This document shows, one piece after another, positions 1-7,158 of a DNA stretch of 64,000 nucleotides (position 1 is the stretch's first letter; each line of letters opens with the position of its first letter). The notes under the pieces are model-generated. The model ran no database searches, was not told the DNA's origin, and was given only the letters and a program-made list of their open reading frames with translations. The stretch lies in NCBI GenBank assembly GCA_947447265.1, contig CANFKC010000004.1:124001-188000 (forward strand), in the 5' to 3' direction. A program made the position numbers and the translations under genes. The stretch comes from Chitinophagaceae bacterium. GTDB lineage: Bacteria; Bacteroidota; Bacteroidia; Chitinophagales; Chitinophagaceae.

Positions 1-124
1 GCGCTTCGGACCTGGCAATTTGCGAAATAGGACTATGTACGGTGCAGCCCCCTTCAATTCTCAGCCCACGCATCAAAATTAGAGCAACATTTTATATATT
101 GCCCCCGGTTACAACTTCAGCACA

Positions 125-1627
125 ATGCGCAAATTCATAATATATTTACTGGCATTTTCTCTCACTATTGGTTTGGCTGAAACTGCCGATGCTCAATTCT
201 GGAAAAAGAAGAGTAAAAAACATGCTACAAAAGGCAAAAGCAAAAAAAGCACGCGCGAAAAAGACGAAACAACGAAAACAGACGACAATACCGCAACCAA
301 TGAGGAAGACGACCGGAAAGTAGAAAACGAACCTAAGAAAACCCGCAGCCAGAAGAAAAAAGAAAAACAGGATAAAAAGCGAAAGGAAAAAGAGGAAAGA
401 AAAAAACAAAAAGAGAAGGAAAAGAAAGAAAAAAAAGAGCGGAAGGAAAAGAAGAAACGTAAGTCCAAAATACTCATAGCTGCACCTGAGCAGGCCAAAG
501 TGGTAAATAAATGGGCGGACATAGAATATCCGATTTCCCATAAAAAAAGCCATTATCGTATTGACCTGCTGGCACCTATGTACCTTGATGAATTGGTAAG
601 GAATGGCAACCCCAGCACCTACATACCTGAAAAAGCAACCAGAGGGCTTGATTTTTACAAGGGCGTGCAGATAGCAGCAGATACTCTTAAAAAGGCGTTA
701 TTCGACATTGACATTTATGTGCATGATGTTGCATCACTTATGGAGTCGTCGGAAGCGCTGATACGTAAGAATGCGCTTGATTCGGCCGACCTGTTGCTGG
801 GCGCTGTGGGAGATAAAGATGTTGCAGGGCTTGCTGCCTACGCCAAAAAGAAACAGATCAATTTCATTTCTGCTGTATCTGGTGCCGACGGTGGCGTAAA
901 AGAGAATCCCTACTTTACTATGCTGCAACCTTCTGTAAAAAGCTATTGCGAATGGATAACCTCAAAATTAGAGAACACCTTCCCGAAAGGAAAGGTATTG
1001 CTAATGCATCGCGACAACAACGCGACAGATGACAATTGCTTCAAATACCTGGTTGACGAGCCTAATAGCAAGGCCATGTATAATACCCTGCTGTGCAATA
1101 CCGCCCCGAATAATGAAGCCATTGGCCGCATAATAGACACACAAAGCAATATAGTTGTAGTAGCTATAAATGATATTAAGTACGCAGATAGCATGGTGAA
1201 AACCTTAAAAAAAGAGTTTCCGCGTACCCACTTTGATGTTTACGGAATGCCTGCCTGGAGCAACGCTTCCGGCCTATTTAAGCAACACGGCTATGACGAG
1301 TTTGTGTTTTATATTCCAACGCCGTTTGTCTTCAACAATACCGAAGGTTTTGCTAAGTATGTGGAAAGGGTATTTAAGAAAGAGTATGGTGGCAAGCCTT
1401 CAGAAATGGTCTATCGCGGATTTGAAACCATGTATTGGTATGCCAATATGCTAAAAAACTACGGACCGGTCTTCAACAAATATTATACTGATAACGAACT
1501 GGCACCACTGACCAAATTTGAAATTAAGCCACAATGGGATGACAAAGGCAACCTAATATACCAGGAAAACAGGCATTTGTCGCTAAAGAAGATTGACATG
1601 TCAAGCGCAGTTATTATCACTAAATAG
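125..1627 (+). CDS. Secreted protein with a type 1 periplasmic-binding fold (LivJ-like)
   Basis: The 500-residue product starts with a signal peptide (about residues 1-23, cleavage near ADAQ). A strongly charged Lys/Glu-rich stretch follows (about 30-115), then a globular part that resembles amino-acid ABC transporter substrate-binding proteins of the type 1 periplasmic-binding fold. In related Bacteroidota proteins a LysM domain often precedes this fold; here I see only the K/E-rich segment, which is probably a disordered or wall-interacting linker. No ABC permease or ATPase genes are adjacent, so a transport role is not supported by context. It may instead be a cell-envelope sensor or structural protein. 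The fold assignment is by general resemblance and the ligand is unknown. Confidence 0.6.
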   Translation: MRKFIIYLLAFSLTIGLAETADAQFWKKKSKKHATKGKSKKSTREKDETTKTDDNTATNEEDDRKVENEPKKTRSQKKKEKQDKKRKEKEERKKQKEKEKKEKKERKEKKKRKSKILIAAPEQAKVVNKWADIEYPISHKKSHYRIDLLAPMYLDELVRNGNPSTYIPEKATRGLDFYKGVQIAADTLKKALFDIDIYVHDVASLMESSEALIRKNALDSADLLLGAVGDKDVAGLAAYAKKKQINFISAVSGADGGVKENPYFTMLQPSVKSYCEWITSKLENTFPKGKVLLMHRDNNATDDNCFKYLVDEPNSKAMYNTLLCNTAPNNEAIGRIIDTQSNIVVVAINDIKYADSMVKTLKKEFPRTHFDVYGMPAWSNASGLFKQHGYDEFVFYIPTPFVFNNTEGFAKYVERVFKKEYGGKPSEMVYRGFETMYWYANMLKNYGPVFNKYYTDNELAPLTKFEIKPQWDDKGNLIYQENRHLSLKKIDMSSAVIITK

Positions 1628-1715
1628 AAAAGACCGTTACAGCGATAATTCACCTTAGGTATGCACCGGAATTGTCGCATTTACCTGCAGCCTGCACACT
1701 TAAAAAATTTACCCT

Positions 1716-1723
1716 TACATTTG
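1716..1723 (+). promoter_or_regulatory. Probable -7 promoter box of psd
   Basis: TACATTTG fits the Bacteroidota -7 consensus TAnnTTTG and lies 20 nt before the psd start codon. No clear -33 TTTG was found. Confidence 0.5.
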
Positions 1724-1743
1724 CCGCCTAATTCAGTAAAACA

Positions 1744-2406
1744 ATGAAAATACATCGCGAAGGATATAAGTACATTTTAATAGCAACGGTATTGTGGGTT
1801 GTTATTGGTTTTGTTTGCAATCATTTTTTACCGCACACCACTATAGTTAATGCTATTGTAGGTCTGCTCATGTTTGTCTGCTTCCTGCTCTGGTTCTGGA
1901 TCGTTGCGTTCTTCCGCCTTCCGTTCAGGAACATGTTGCATGGCGAAGACAAGATCATTTGTCCTGCCGATGGTAAAGTGGTAGTAATTGAAGAGGTTTA
2001 CGAACCTGAGTATTTCGAGGATAAGCGCCTTCAGGTTTCTATTTTTATGTCGCCGATTAACGTGCACGTTAACCGTAACCCGGTAAGCGGCGAGATCAAG
2101 TACATGAAGTACCATCCGGGTAAATATCTTGTAGCATGGCACCCAAAATCATCAACTGAAAACGAACGCACGACTATCGTTATCGGTAACGACAATGGCG
2201 ATATTTTAATGCGCCAGATAGCTGGTGCATTGGCGCGCCGTATTTGCTTTTATGTGAAGGAAGGCGATGTGGTAAAACAGAACGAAGAATTCGGTTTCAT
2301 TCGCTTTGGTTCCCGTGTCGATCTTTACTTGCCACTGGGCACCAAGGTCGATGTTAAGATAGGTGATGTAGTTAAGGGTGGTGTTACGCAGTTGGCGCAT
2401 CTTTAA
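1744..2406 (+). CDS. psd: Phosphatidylserine decarboxylase family protein
   Basis: Decarboxylates phosphatidylserine to phosphatidylethanolamine at the inner membrane. The 220-residue length and two N-terminal membrane segments (about 11-30 and 33-58) fit the short archaeal/Bacteroidota-type Psd. The core contains ICPADGKV (71-78) and FMSPINVHVNR (101-111). The self-cleavage site is RFGSRVDLYLP, where Gly189-Ser190 would be split to form the pyruvoyl cofactor on Ser190. It is a single-gene unit with its own -7 box and a strong terminator hairpin after the stop. In many Bacteroidota psd sits beside a CDP-alcohol phosphatidyltransferase gene; none is visible here. Confidence 0.92.
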   Translation: MKIHREGYKYILIATVLWVVIGFVCNHFLPHTTIVNAIVGLLMFVCFLLWFWIVAFFRLPFRNMLHGEDKIICPADGKVVVIEEVYEPEYFEDKRLQVSIFMSPINVHVNRNPVSGEIKYMKYHPGKYLVAWHPKSSTENERTTIVIGNDNGDILMRQIAGALARRICFYVKEGDVVKQNEEFGFIRFGSRVDLYLPLGTKVDVKIGDVVKGGVTQLAHL

Positions 2407-2430
2407 TACGGTCATAAAAAATATTACAAA

Positions 2431-2457
2431 ATAGCCTCGCAATTGCGAGGCTATTTT
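2431..2457 (+). terminator. Rho-independent terminator after psd
   Basis: A perfect 10-bp stem (ATAGCCTCGC 2431-2440 with GCGAGGCTAT 2445-2454), an AATT loop and a following T-rich run. Confidence 0.85.
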
Positions 2458-2572
2458 TATTGTGTATTTTCGGCTTAAGCCGCACTCTTTTCGTCGCCTA
2501 ACTGGGATTGCACAGCGGCGATTTAAACTTAAGCCTCTCGGACTACGCCCGTTTTAGATTCGGCCCGCCCGC

Positions 2573-2614
2573 TTTATACTTTCTACCCTCTACTTGCTAC
2601 TCTCTACTTGCAAC
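2573..2614. repeat. Heptad-period array (NNNCTAC type)
   Basis: Six consecutive 7-nt units end in TAC, CTAC or CAAC: TTTATAC, TTTCTAC, CCTCTAC, TTGCTAC, TCTCTAC, TTGCAAC. The array lies between the convergent psd and tonB genes. It resembles the array at 52864-52933. Confidence 0.6.
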
Positions 2615-2621
2615 CAAAACT

Positions 2622-3416
2622 CTAGTCAAGTTTAAATGAAATAGGTTGATTATAAATTGTCCGAACTGCCTTGCCATTTAATTTGCCAGGCTTCCATTTT
2701 GGCATGCCTTTTATTACTCTCATTGCTTCTTCATCACAACCAGAACCCAGACTGCGGGATATTTTAAGGTCAACCACTGCACCATCTACATTTACGACAA
2801 AAGAAACAACTACCCTGCCCTGTATGCCCGCGGCACGTGCATTTTCGGGATAACTGATATGGTCAGAAAGGTATTGCCCGAGGTCGCCTGCAAACTCCGG
2901 CATCTGGTCAACATAGCTCACAGGAGTATTATCAATAACCGGTATTACCAGCGGAGTCTTGGGGCCATTACCAGCTATTGGCATTTCGCCCATTGATGAA
3001 GAATCCCCTTTATTATTTGCAACACCGGGCATTACATTGGTCAGGTCAGTTATTTCTGCAGGTGGCTTATCTGTTAAGTCGTCAGGCGAAATTGTCATAT
3101 CGGCAAAAGATGCGGTAGGCGCAGCAGGAGGTGGAGGAGGTGGCGCGACAACTGGCGGCTTTGGTATTTCTTTCTCCAACTTTTGTATCTCTGTAATAAC
3201 AGTCGGTGGCGGTATATAAGCCGGTGCCACTGTTTTTCGGTTCGATGTAATAAATGAAAAAGACGCCAGCGCAACAACAGCCAGCAAAGCAAATGAACCC
3301 GCCTTCTTTACACGCCTGGCGTAGTTCTTCCGCAATTCATAGCTACCGTATGCTTTATTACGGTTTTCGAAAACAATGTCGAGATAATCTGCCTCAAGGA
3401 ATTTTTTAGCGTCCAT
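2622..3416 (-). CDS. TonB-family energy transducer
   Basis: Transfers proton-motive energy from the inner membrane to outer-membrane receptors. I chose the ATG at 3416 (MDAKKFLEADYLD), not the upstream ATG at 3449, because this N-terminus matches the usual Bacteroidota TonB start. Order of parts: a short cytoplasmic region containing FENRNKAYGSYELRKNYARR, one membrane helix (about 40-58), a proline-rich periplasmic stretch with EIPKPPVVAPPPPPP, and a C-terminal TonB domain with YPENARAAGIQGRVVVSFVV and a final NQPISFKLD. No exbB or exbD is adjacent; a lone exbD lies 9 kb away. Which receptors it serves cannot be told. Confidence 0.9.
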   Translation of the reverse strand: MDAKKFLEADYLDIVFENRNKAYGSYELRKNYARRVKKAGSFALLAVVALASFSFITSNRKTVAPAYIPPPTVITEIQKLEKEIPKPPVVAPPPPPPAAPTASFADMTISPDDLTDKPPAEITDLTNVMPGVANNKGDSSSMGEMPIAGNGPKTPLVIPVIDNTPVSYVDQMPEFAGDLGQYLSDHISYPENARAAGIQGRVVVSFVVNVDGAVVDLKISRSLGSGCDEEAMRVIKGMPKWKPGKLNGKAVRTIYNQPISFKLD

Positions 3417-3567
3417 AACTGTGCGTTTACAGATAAGAACCTGAAACAAAACTTTTCCATAAGGTCTTGAAAAAAATATTTTTTTTAGTACTTCCCATTA
3501 CCTGCATGCAACGCTCTAAATATCCACTGCTATGCTAACAAATAATGCACACAGATATGTTTCAAAA

Positions 3568-3704
3568 ATAGCCACGGCTTTCAAGCCGTGGGATAATTCA
3601 ATATAAGAGCGACTTCATCCGAAAATTAAATAAGCATCCGCTTTTGGTTTGGCTAAAGCCAGCTCATTTTTAATCACTTCCGCGGCTTAAAAGCCGTGGC
3701 TATT
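3568..3704. repeat. REPIN-like pair of inverted REP hairpins
   Basis: Two short palindromes, CCACGGCTT-TC-AAGCCGTGG (3572-3591) and CGCGGCTT-AA-AAGCCGTG (3681-3698), lie in inverted orientation about 90 nt apart. Their outer arms, ATAGCCACGGCTTT and AAAAGCCGTGGCTAT, are complementary, so the whole 137 nt can fold as one long hairpin. A smaller TTGGCTAAAGCCA hairpin lies between them. It fills most of the 340-nt gap between the tonB and WYL genes. Confidence 0.6.
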
Positions 3705-3755
3705 GTTAGTATCAACTATTATAATCTGCCGTATTGGATACTTATTAAAGTAGAA

Positions 3756-4817
3756 CTAGGCTACATTGTCTTCAGGGGATTCGTTCTCTTTCTTCTTATC
3801 GGTATCCGTGAGCCTGTAGCTTTCAGCTGCCGCTCTGCTGCGCATCATTATTTTCTTCGCCAGACGCCGCGGGCCGAGTACTTTCATAAAATCGGCAAAC
3901 CCCAATATTTCCCTTTCCAGCTCAAAATTCCAAACCACCCTGATGGTAAATATCGTGCCATCTTCTTCCACCTTCACCACTTTCTGGCTATGGTGCAGCG
4001 GCTTGGTAATAACGTATGGCGCATGCTCTTTCACTACCTTAAAAACAACCTCTCCGGGCTTTTGGTTAGGCATGCGTGTTGCACCAATTGCATCAGCAAA
4101 ATAAGTGCTGATATCGTAGGGCGCTGCAAGATAATTGGCGTCCGCACTCTCCGTAAAAGTGGTAATCCTGTCAAGCGCCAATATAAAAATATCGTGTGGG
4201 TGGCGGCCCGACCCAAGCACAAACCAGCGGTTGCGGTATTCTTTAAGCAGGTGCGGAGAAAAATTGAACACCTTTGCAAAGGTTGCCTTAAACGACTGAT
4301 AGGTTATGAGCAATACCTTTTTGTTGATAATAGCTTTGTGAATGCTGTCAATGTGCTCCAGCCCTTTTAAAAGTTCATTCTTCTCCATATCGATATACGA
4401 TACCCCATCATGTTGCTGTTGGTACAATTTATCGTCAAGCCGGGTTACCATGTCGTTCAGTTCCTGGAAGTGGCCAAAGCCCTTGAACTGCCGCAGTATG
4501 CCCAGCACTTCGTTAAGCGTATTCAGGTCTTGCTGCGAAAGCGGGATATTGGTTATCGTATACTTCTTGTCTTCATAGCTGTAATACTTTTTGTCAGTCA
4601 CAATTATCGGTGCGCTGTAACCAAGTTTATCGCTGCGCATATTCTGTATATCCAGCTGCACGGTGCGCTTGCTTACGCCACGCTTTATCCCCTCATATTC
4701 ATACAAGGTTTCTGAGCAGGCTTCAACAATGTCTTCCAGTGTCCATTTGCGAAGGCGGTTCTGCAAACAACTATCAATTGTTTTGTAGCGGATAAGGGCA
4801 AGTTTATTTACGGGCAT
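3756..4817 (-). CDS. WYL-domain transcriptional regulator, divergent from the Y-RNA/rtcB unit
   Basis: The 353-residue protein has an N-terminal winged-helix-like DNA-binding part (about 1-75, with KRTVQLDIQNMR resembling a recognition helix). A central helical region follows, then a WYL domain. In the WYL domain SPHLLKEYRNRWFVLG matches the usual PxxLxxYxxRWYLxG pattern. The C-terminal part (about 240-330) resembles the WCX extension. WYL regulators of other systems (PafBC, CapW/BrxR) respond to nucleic acids or nucleotides. The gene diverges from the structured-RNA/rtcB array across a region with two 19-bp palindromes, so the simplest reading is an autoregulated switch for RNA repair, analogous in role to the unrelated RtcR of Proteobacteria. 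That role is inferred from position only. Confidence 0.85.
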   Translation of the reverse strand: MPVNKLALIRYKTIDSCLQNRLRKWTLEDIVEACSETLYEYEGIKRGVSKRTVQLDIQNMRSDKLGYSAPIIVTDKKYYSYEDKKYTITNIPLSQQDLNTLNEVLGILRQFKGFGHFQELNDMVTRLDDKLYQQQHDGVSYIDMEKNELLKGLEHIDSIHKAIINKKVLLITYQSFKATFAKVFNFSPHLLKEYRNRWFVLGSGRHPHDIFILALDRITTFTESADANYLAAPYDISTYFADAIGATRMPNQKPGEVVFKVVKEHAPYVITKPLHHSQKVVKVEEDGTIFTIRVVWNFELEREILGFADFMKVLGPRRLAKKIMMRSRAAAESYRLTDTDKKKENESPEDNVA

Positions 4818-4859
4818 ATGCGTCAGATTGTTTTAATAAACACAATATTCCAAAGTTAG

Positions 4860-4878
4860 TGCGCAATGTATTTGCGCA
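4860..4878. promoter_or_regulatory. Palindromic operator 1 (probable WYL-regulator site)
   Basis: TGCGCAATGTATTTGCGCA is a near-perfect 8-3-8 inverted repeat, 42 nt upstream of the WYL start codon. It shares both half-sites with the palindrome at 4971. The two centres are 111 bp apart. Confidence 0.7.
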
Positions 4879-4970
4879 GGTGTTTTTTGTGAAATTTATT
4901 TTGAAAATTTCAGAATTGATAATCAATGTGTTAGCAACTATTTTTACAGGAAATAAAAATAATTTTCTAC

Positions 4971-4989
4971 TGCGCAATTACATTGCGCA
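4971..4989. promoter_or_regulatory. Palindromic operator 2 (probable WYL-regulator site)
   Basis: TGCGCAATTACATTGCGCA is a perfect 8-3-8 inverted repeat, about 20 nt before the first structured RNA. Its position, just upstream of the -7-like box at 4999, suits an activator or repressor of the RNA/rtcB promoter. Confidence 0.75.
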
Positions 4990-4998
4990 AGCGTGTTT

Positions 4999-5006
4999 CA
5001 CCTTTG
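4999..5006 (+). promoter_or_regulatory. Possible -7 box of the structured-RNA/rtcB transcript
   Basis: CACCTTTG differs from TAnnTTTG at the first base only. A start about 5-7 nt downstream would fall at the 5' edge of the first RNA stem (5011-5013), which supports the assignment. Confidence 0.45.
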
Positions 5007-5010
5007 TATT

Positions 5011-5090
5011 GTTGATGTCGTAGACGGGAGTTACTTCGCAAATATGATTGTTAGAAAACAGAGCTCCTATCGCATATTACTCAACATCAG
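5011..5090 (+). ncRNA. Y-RNA-like stem-loop without tRNA module (element 0)
   Basis: The element carries two hallmarks shared with the three elements that follow: GATGTCGTAG near the 5' end and TTACTTC at 5031-5037. TGATGT (5013-5018) pairs with ACATCA (5084-5089), and GGAG (5027-5030) pairs with CTCC (5064-5067), with irregular sequence between them as in Ro-binding Y stems. The loop (5031-5063) is A-rich and shows no T-arm or D-arm sequence. It may be a stem-only Y RNA or a decayed copy. Its 3' edge touches the 5' edge of element 1, so the elements may be cut from one transcript. Confidence 0.5.
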
Positions 5091-5204
5091 GCTGGTGCCG
5101 TAGCAAAGACTTACTTCCTACGCAGGTTCGAATCCTGCCCGGGTAAAACCGGTAGCTGAGTGGACAAGCAGAAAATGTCTTTACAATTAATTGCCCGGCT
5201 TTTT
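5090..5204 (+). ncRNA. Y-RNA-like tRNA mimic (element 1)
   Basis: The 5' end GGCTGGTGCCGTAG closely resembles the Ro-binding 5' strand of vertebrate Y RNAs (recalled as GGCUGGUCCGA). Lower stem: GGC 5090-5092 with GCC 5193-5195. Inner stem: AAAGAC 5105-5110 with GTCTTT 5177-5182. Inside come the TTACTTC motif and a T arm (GCAGG 5122-5126, loop TTCGAAT, CCTGC 5134-5138). Next is a closed mini-acceptor (CCGG 5139-5142 with CCGG 5149-5152, loop GTAAAA). Last is TA and a D-like arm (GCT 5155-5157, loop with GG, AGC 5167-5169). The Y stem takes the place of the anticodon arm. A T-rich tail follows at 5200-5204. Known YrlA RNAs mimic tRNA in this way; the identity here is inferred from sequence and folding by eye. 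Confidence 0.75.
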
Positions 5205-5227
5205 AAAAAGAGAGCTTTAAAATGAGT

Positions 5228-5330
5228 GGTGTCGTAGAAAAGAAATACTTCGTGTCGCAGGTTCGATTCCTGCCCGGGAAACCGGTAGCTCAGCGGGTAG
5301 AGCAGCAATCATTCTTTTCGCTCTATTACC
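5228..5330 (+). ncRNA. Y-RNA-like tRNA mimic (element 2)
   Basis: GGTGTCGTAG starts the element. The Y stem pairs GAAAAGAA (5237-5244) with TTCTTTTC (5312-5319), and GGT (5228-5230) with ACC (5328-5330). The tRNA-like module follows TACTTC: T arm GCAGG 5257-5261, loop TTCGATT, CCTGC 5269-5273; closed acceptor CCGG 5274-5277 with CCGG 5282-5285 capped by a GAAA tetraloop (GNRA class); TA; D arm GCTC 5288-5291 and GAGC 5300-5303 with loop AGCGGGTA. The D loop keeps the GG pair and the T loop keeps TTC, which in tRNA form the elbow. There is no free acceptor end, so it cannot be charged as an ordinary tRNA. This is the cleanest copy. Confidence 0.8.
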
Positions 5331-5520
5331 TGTTCATTTTATTAGTGAAAAAAATTAGTGAGGCGCGTGTAATGTCAACATCGAACGCAGCATCATTTAG
5401 GCGAGCATATTCCCCGGATTATACTTGCGACTTTGAAATCTTGAATAAGCTTTAGATTGCGACTTCGCGCCTTTGCGTGACCATTAATATCAACTTAATA
5501 ATACCCAAAATACTAAAACT

Positions 5521-6942
5521 ATGAACATGACAACACTGAACGGAAACGACCTTATCGCTATCGGATACCCAACCGGCAAAGCTATTGGACTAGCATTGCA
5601 AATTGCAGAAGTACACTTTACAGACAAAGACGATGAAGCAATTTTGGCAACACTTAAAAGCGTACTGGAAACACCGGAAAATTATGTAACCGACGAAATG
5701 CTTTCCGCGCTGGCTGAAGAACTCATGGTAAAGCCGGAAATCGACACAACAATTCCATTACTGGAAACTGGCCAACCCTATATCTCCTTCGGGCTCGATA
5801 ATATTGAACAAGGCGCTATTGACCAGATGGAGGTAGCCATGCGTTTACCAGTTACCATTGGTGGTGCGCTGATGCCAGATGCCCACCAGGGCTATGGCAT
5901 GCCTATTGGTGGCGTTCTGGCTACCGAAAATTCAATTATCCCGTACGGAGTAGGTGTAGATATCGGTTGCCGGATGGCCCTCTCTGTTTTTGATATACCC
6001 GCAAGCAATTTGCTAGAGAATAAGGCAAAGTACAAAAGGGAGTTAATCGCCTTCACAAAATTTGGAGCCGGGAATACCTGGCGTGGTAACGAGCGTGCTG
6101 AGCACAGCGTTCTAGATAAAGAAGAATTTAACGCTACACCGCTCATAAAAAGCCTGCAGGCTAAAGCAGCAGCACAATTAGGCACATCAGGCGGCGGCAA
6201 CCACTTTGTAGAATGGGGCATTATTGAGTTTGCCGAAGATGATGCTGTATTGAACGTTCCGAAAGGGCAATACGTAGCCTTACTGACCCATTCCGGTTCC
6301 CGTGGTTTGGGAGGCATCCTGGCGGGGCATTATACCCGACTGGCGAAAGAGATCTGCAAACTACCGAAGGAAGCTGCAAACCTTGCTTACCTGGATATGA
6401 ATTCAGCAGAGGGGCAGGAATACTGGCTGGCGATGAACCTGGCTGGCGACTATGCTTCTGCCTGCCATGAAGTGATTCACCAGCGCCTTACCAAAGCTAT
6501 TGGTGGCGAAGTGCTGGCGAAAGTGGAAAACCACCACAATTTCGCCTGGAAAGAAAAGTGGGATGGCAAAGATGTAATTGTGCACAGGAAGGGCGCTACA
6601 CCGGCATCTGAAGGCGTTATGGGTATTATTCCGGGTTCAATGGTTGCACCAGGCTTCCTGGTAAGGGGCAAGGGTAATGCCGGCGCATTGAATTCCGCAT
6701 CGCATGGTGCCGGCAGGCTGATGAGCAGAACCAAGGCAATAAACACCATTAACAGGCAGGAATGGCGGTCCATGTTGCAGGATAATGGCGTGAGCCTTAT
6801 TGGCGCAGGCCTTGATGAAGCGCCTATGGCTTACAAAAACATTGAAACTGTAATGGCAGCGCAAAGCGACCTTGTAGATATTGTGGCGAAGTTCACACCA
6901 AAAATGGTGCGTATGGCTGACGACGGCAGCAGAGAAGATTAA
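5521..6942 (+). CDS. rtcB: RNA-splicing ligase RtcB
   Basis: GTP- and Mn-dependent ligase that joins RNA 3'-phosphate or 2',3'-cyclic phosphate ends to 5'-OH ends; it acts in RNA repair. The 473-residue protein shows the family metal and catalytic motifs in order: MPDAHQGYGMPIGGV, GVGVDIGCRMA (Asp147, Cys150), GGGNHFVEWG, THSGSRGLG, VENHHNFAW, HRKGATPA, and NSASHGAGR, where His395 should carry the GMP adduct. The start could also be the ATG at 5527. It lies 190 nt after element 2 and 8 nt before element 3, all on the same strand. No rtcA or archease gene is nearby. The surrounding Y-like RNAs and divergent WYL gene suggest an inducible repair operon. Confidence 0.97.
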   Translation: MNMTTLNGNDLIAIGYPTGKAIGLALQIAEVHFTDKDDEAILATLKSVLETPENYVTDEMLSALAEELMVKPEIDTTIPLLETGQPYISFGLDNIEQGAIDQMEVAMRLPVTIGGALMPDAHQGYGMPIGGVLATENSIIPYGVGVDIGCRMALSVFDIPASNLLENKAKYKRELIAFTKFGAGNTWRGNERAEHSVLDKEEFNATPLIKSLQAKAAAQLGTSGGGNHFVEWGIIEFAEDDAVLNVPKGQYVALLTHSGSRGLGGILAGHYTRLAKEICKLPKEAANLAYLDMNSAEGQEYWLAMNLAGDYASACHEVIHQRLTKAIGGEVLAKVENHHNFAWKEKWDGKDVIVHRKGATPASEGVMGIIPGSMVAPGFLVRGKGNAGALNSASHGAGRLMSRTKAINTINRQEWRSMLQDNGVSLIGAGLDEAPMAYKNIETVMAAQSDLVDIVAKFTPKMVRMADDGSRED

Positions 6943-6950
6943 AGGACCTT

Positions 6951-7086
6951 TCAGAAGTGCCGTAAAATAAGGTTACTTCGGTTAGAGCGCCGGCAAGAAG
7001 GCCGGAGGTCGAAGGTTCAAGTCCTTCCCGGGTAACCGGTAGCTCAGTATCAAACGCCTTGTTTACCTGTTGCCTTCTGAATTTTT
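6951..7086 (+). ncRNA. Y-RNA-like tRNA mimic with a different permutation (element 3)
   Basis: The closing stem is TCAGAAG (6951-6957) with CTTCTGA (7074-7080); the upper stem is AAATAAGG (6965-6972) with CCTTGTTT (7057-7064). GTGCCGTAA sits between them on the 5' side. After TTACTTC come the 3' half of a D stem (GAGC 6985-6988), an anticodon-like arm (CCGGC 6990-6994, loop AAGAAG, GCCGG 7001-7005), a variable region, a T arm (GAAGG 7011-7015, loop TTCAAGT, CCTTC 7023-7027), a closed acceptor (CCGG 7028-7031, GTAA GNRA loop, CCGG 7036-7039), TA, and the 5' half of the D stem (GCTC 7042-7045). The Y stem therefore enters at the D loop and an anticodon-like arm is kept. A T run follows at 7082-7086. 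Confidence 0.8.
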
Positions 7087-7090
7087 AACC

Positions 7091-7120
7091 AACGACCCGG
7101 CGATGTGCCGGGTCGTTTTA
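7091..7120 (+). terminator. Rho-independent terminator after the rtcB/RNA unit
   Basis: Perfect 11-bp stem AACGACCCGGC (7091-7101) with GCCGGGTCGTT (7107-7117), loop GATGT, short T tail. It separates element 3 from the small gene at 7159 and may be leaky. Confidence 0.8.
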
Positions 7121-7158
7121 TGAAATCACTAATTCATTATAAGTTTAAGCTATTAATC

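Noticed and set aside
146-553. 135-residue minus-strand frame rich in Phe and Leu
   Set aside because: It is the mirror of the Lys/Glu-rich coding segment of the plus-strand gene.
3696-4370. 224-residue plus-strand open frame
   Set aside because: It is fully antisense to the well-supported WYL regulator and has the low-complexity look of a shadow frame.
5113-5303. Ordinary tRNA genes suggested by GGTTCGAATCC and TAGCTCAG sequences
   Set aside because: The T-arm sequence comes before the D-arm sequence, the acceptor strands are joined in a short hairpin, and there is no free CCA-bearing end. They are tRNA mimics, not tRNA genes.
5222-5455. 77-residue open frame upstream of rtcB
   Set aside because: It runs straight through structured RNA element 2 and shows no protein-like features.
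6975-7050. A tRNA with an anticodon arm after rtcB
   Set aside because: All arms are present but in permuted order and inside a Y-type stem; the anticodon-like loop AAGAAG has six bases and no clear anticodon.
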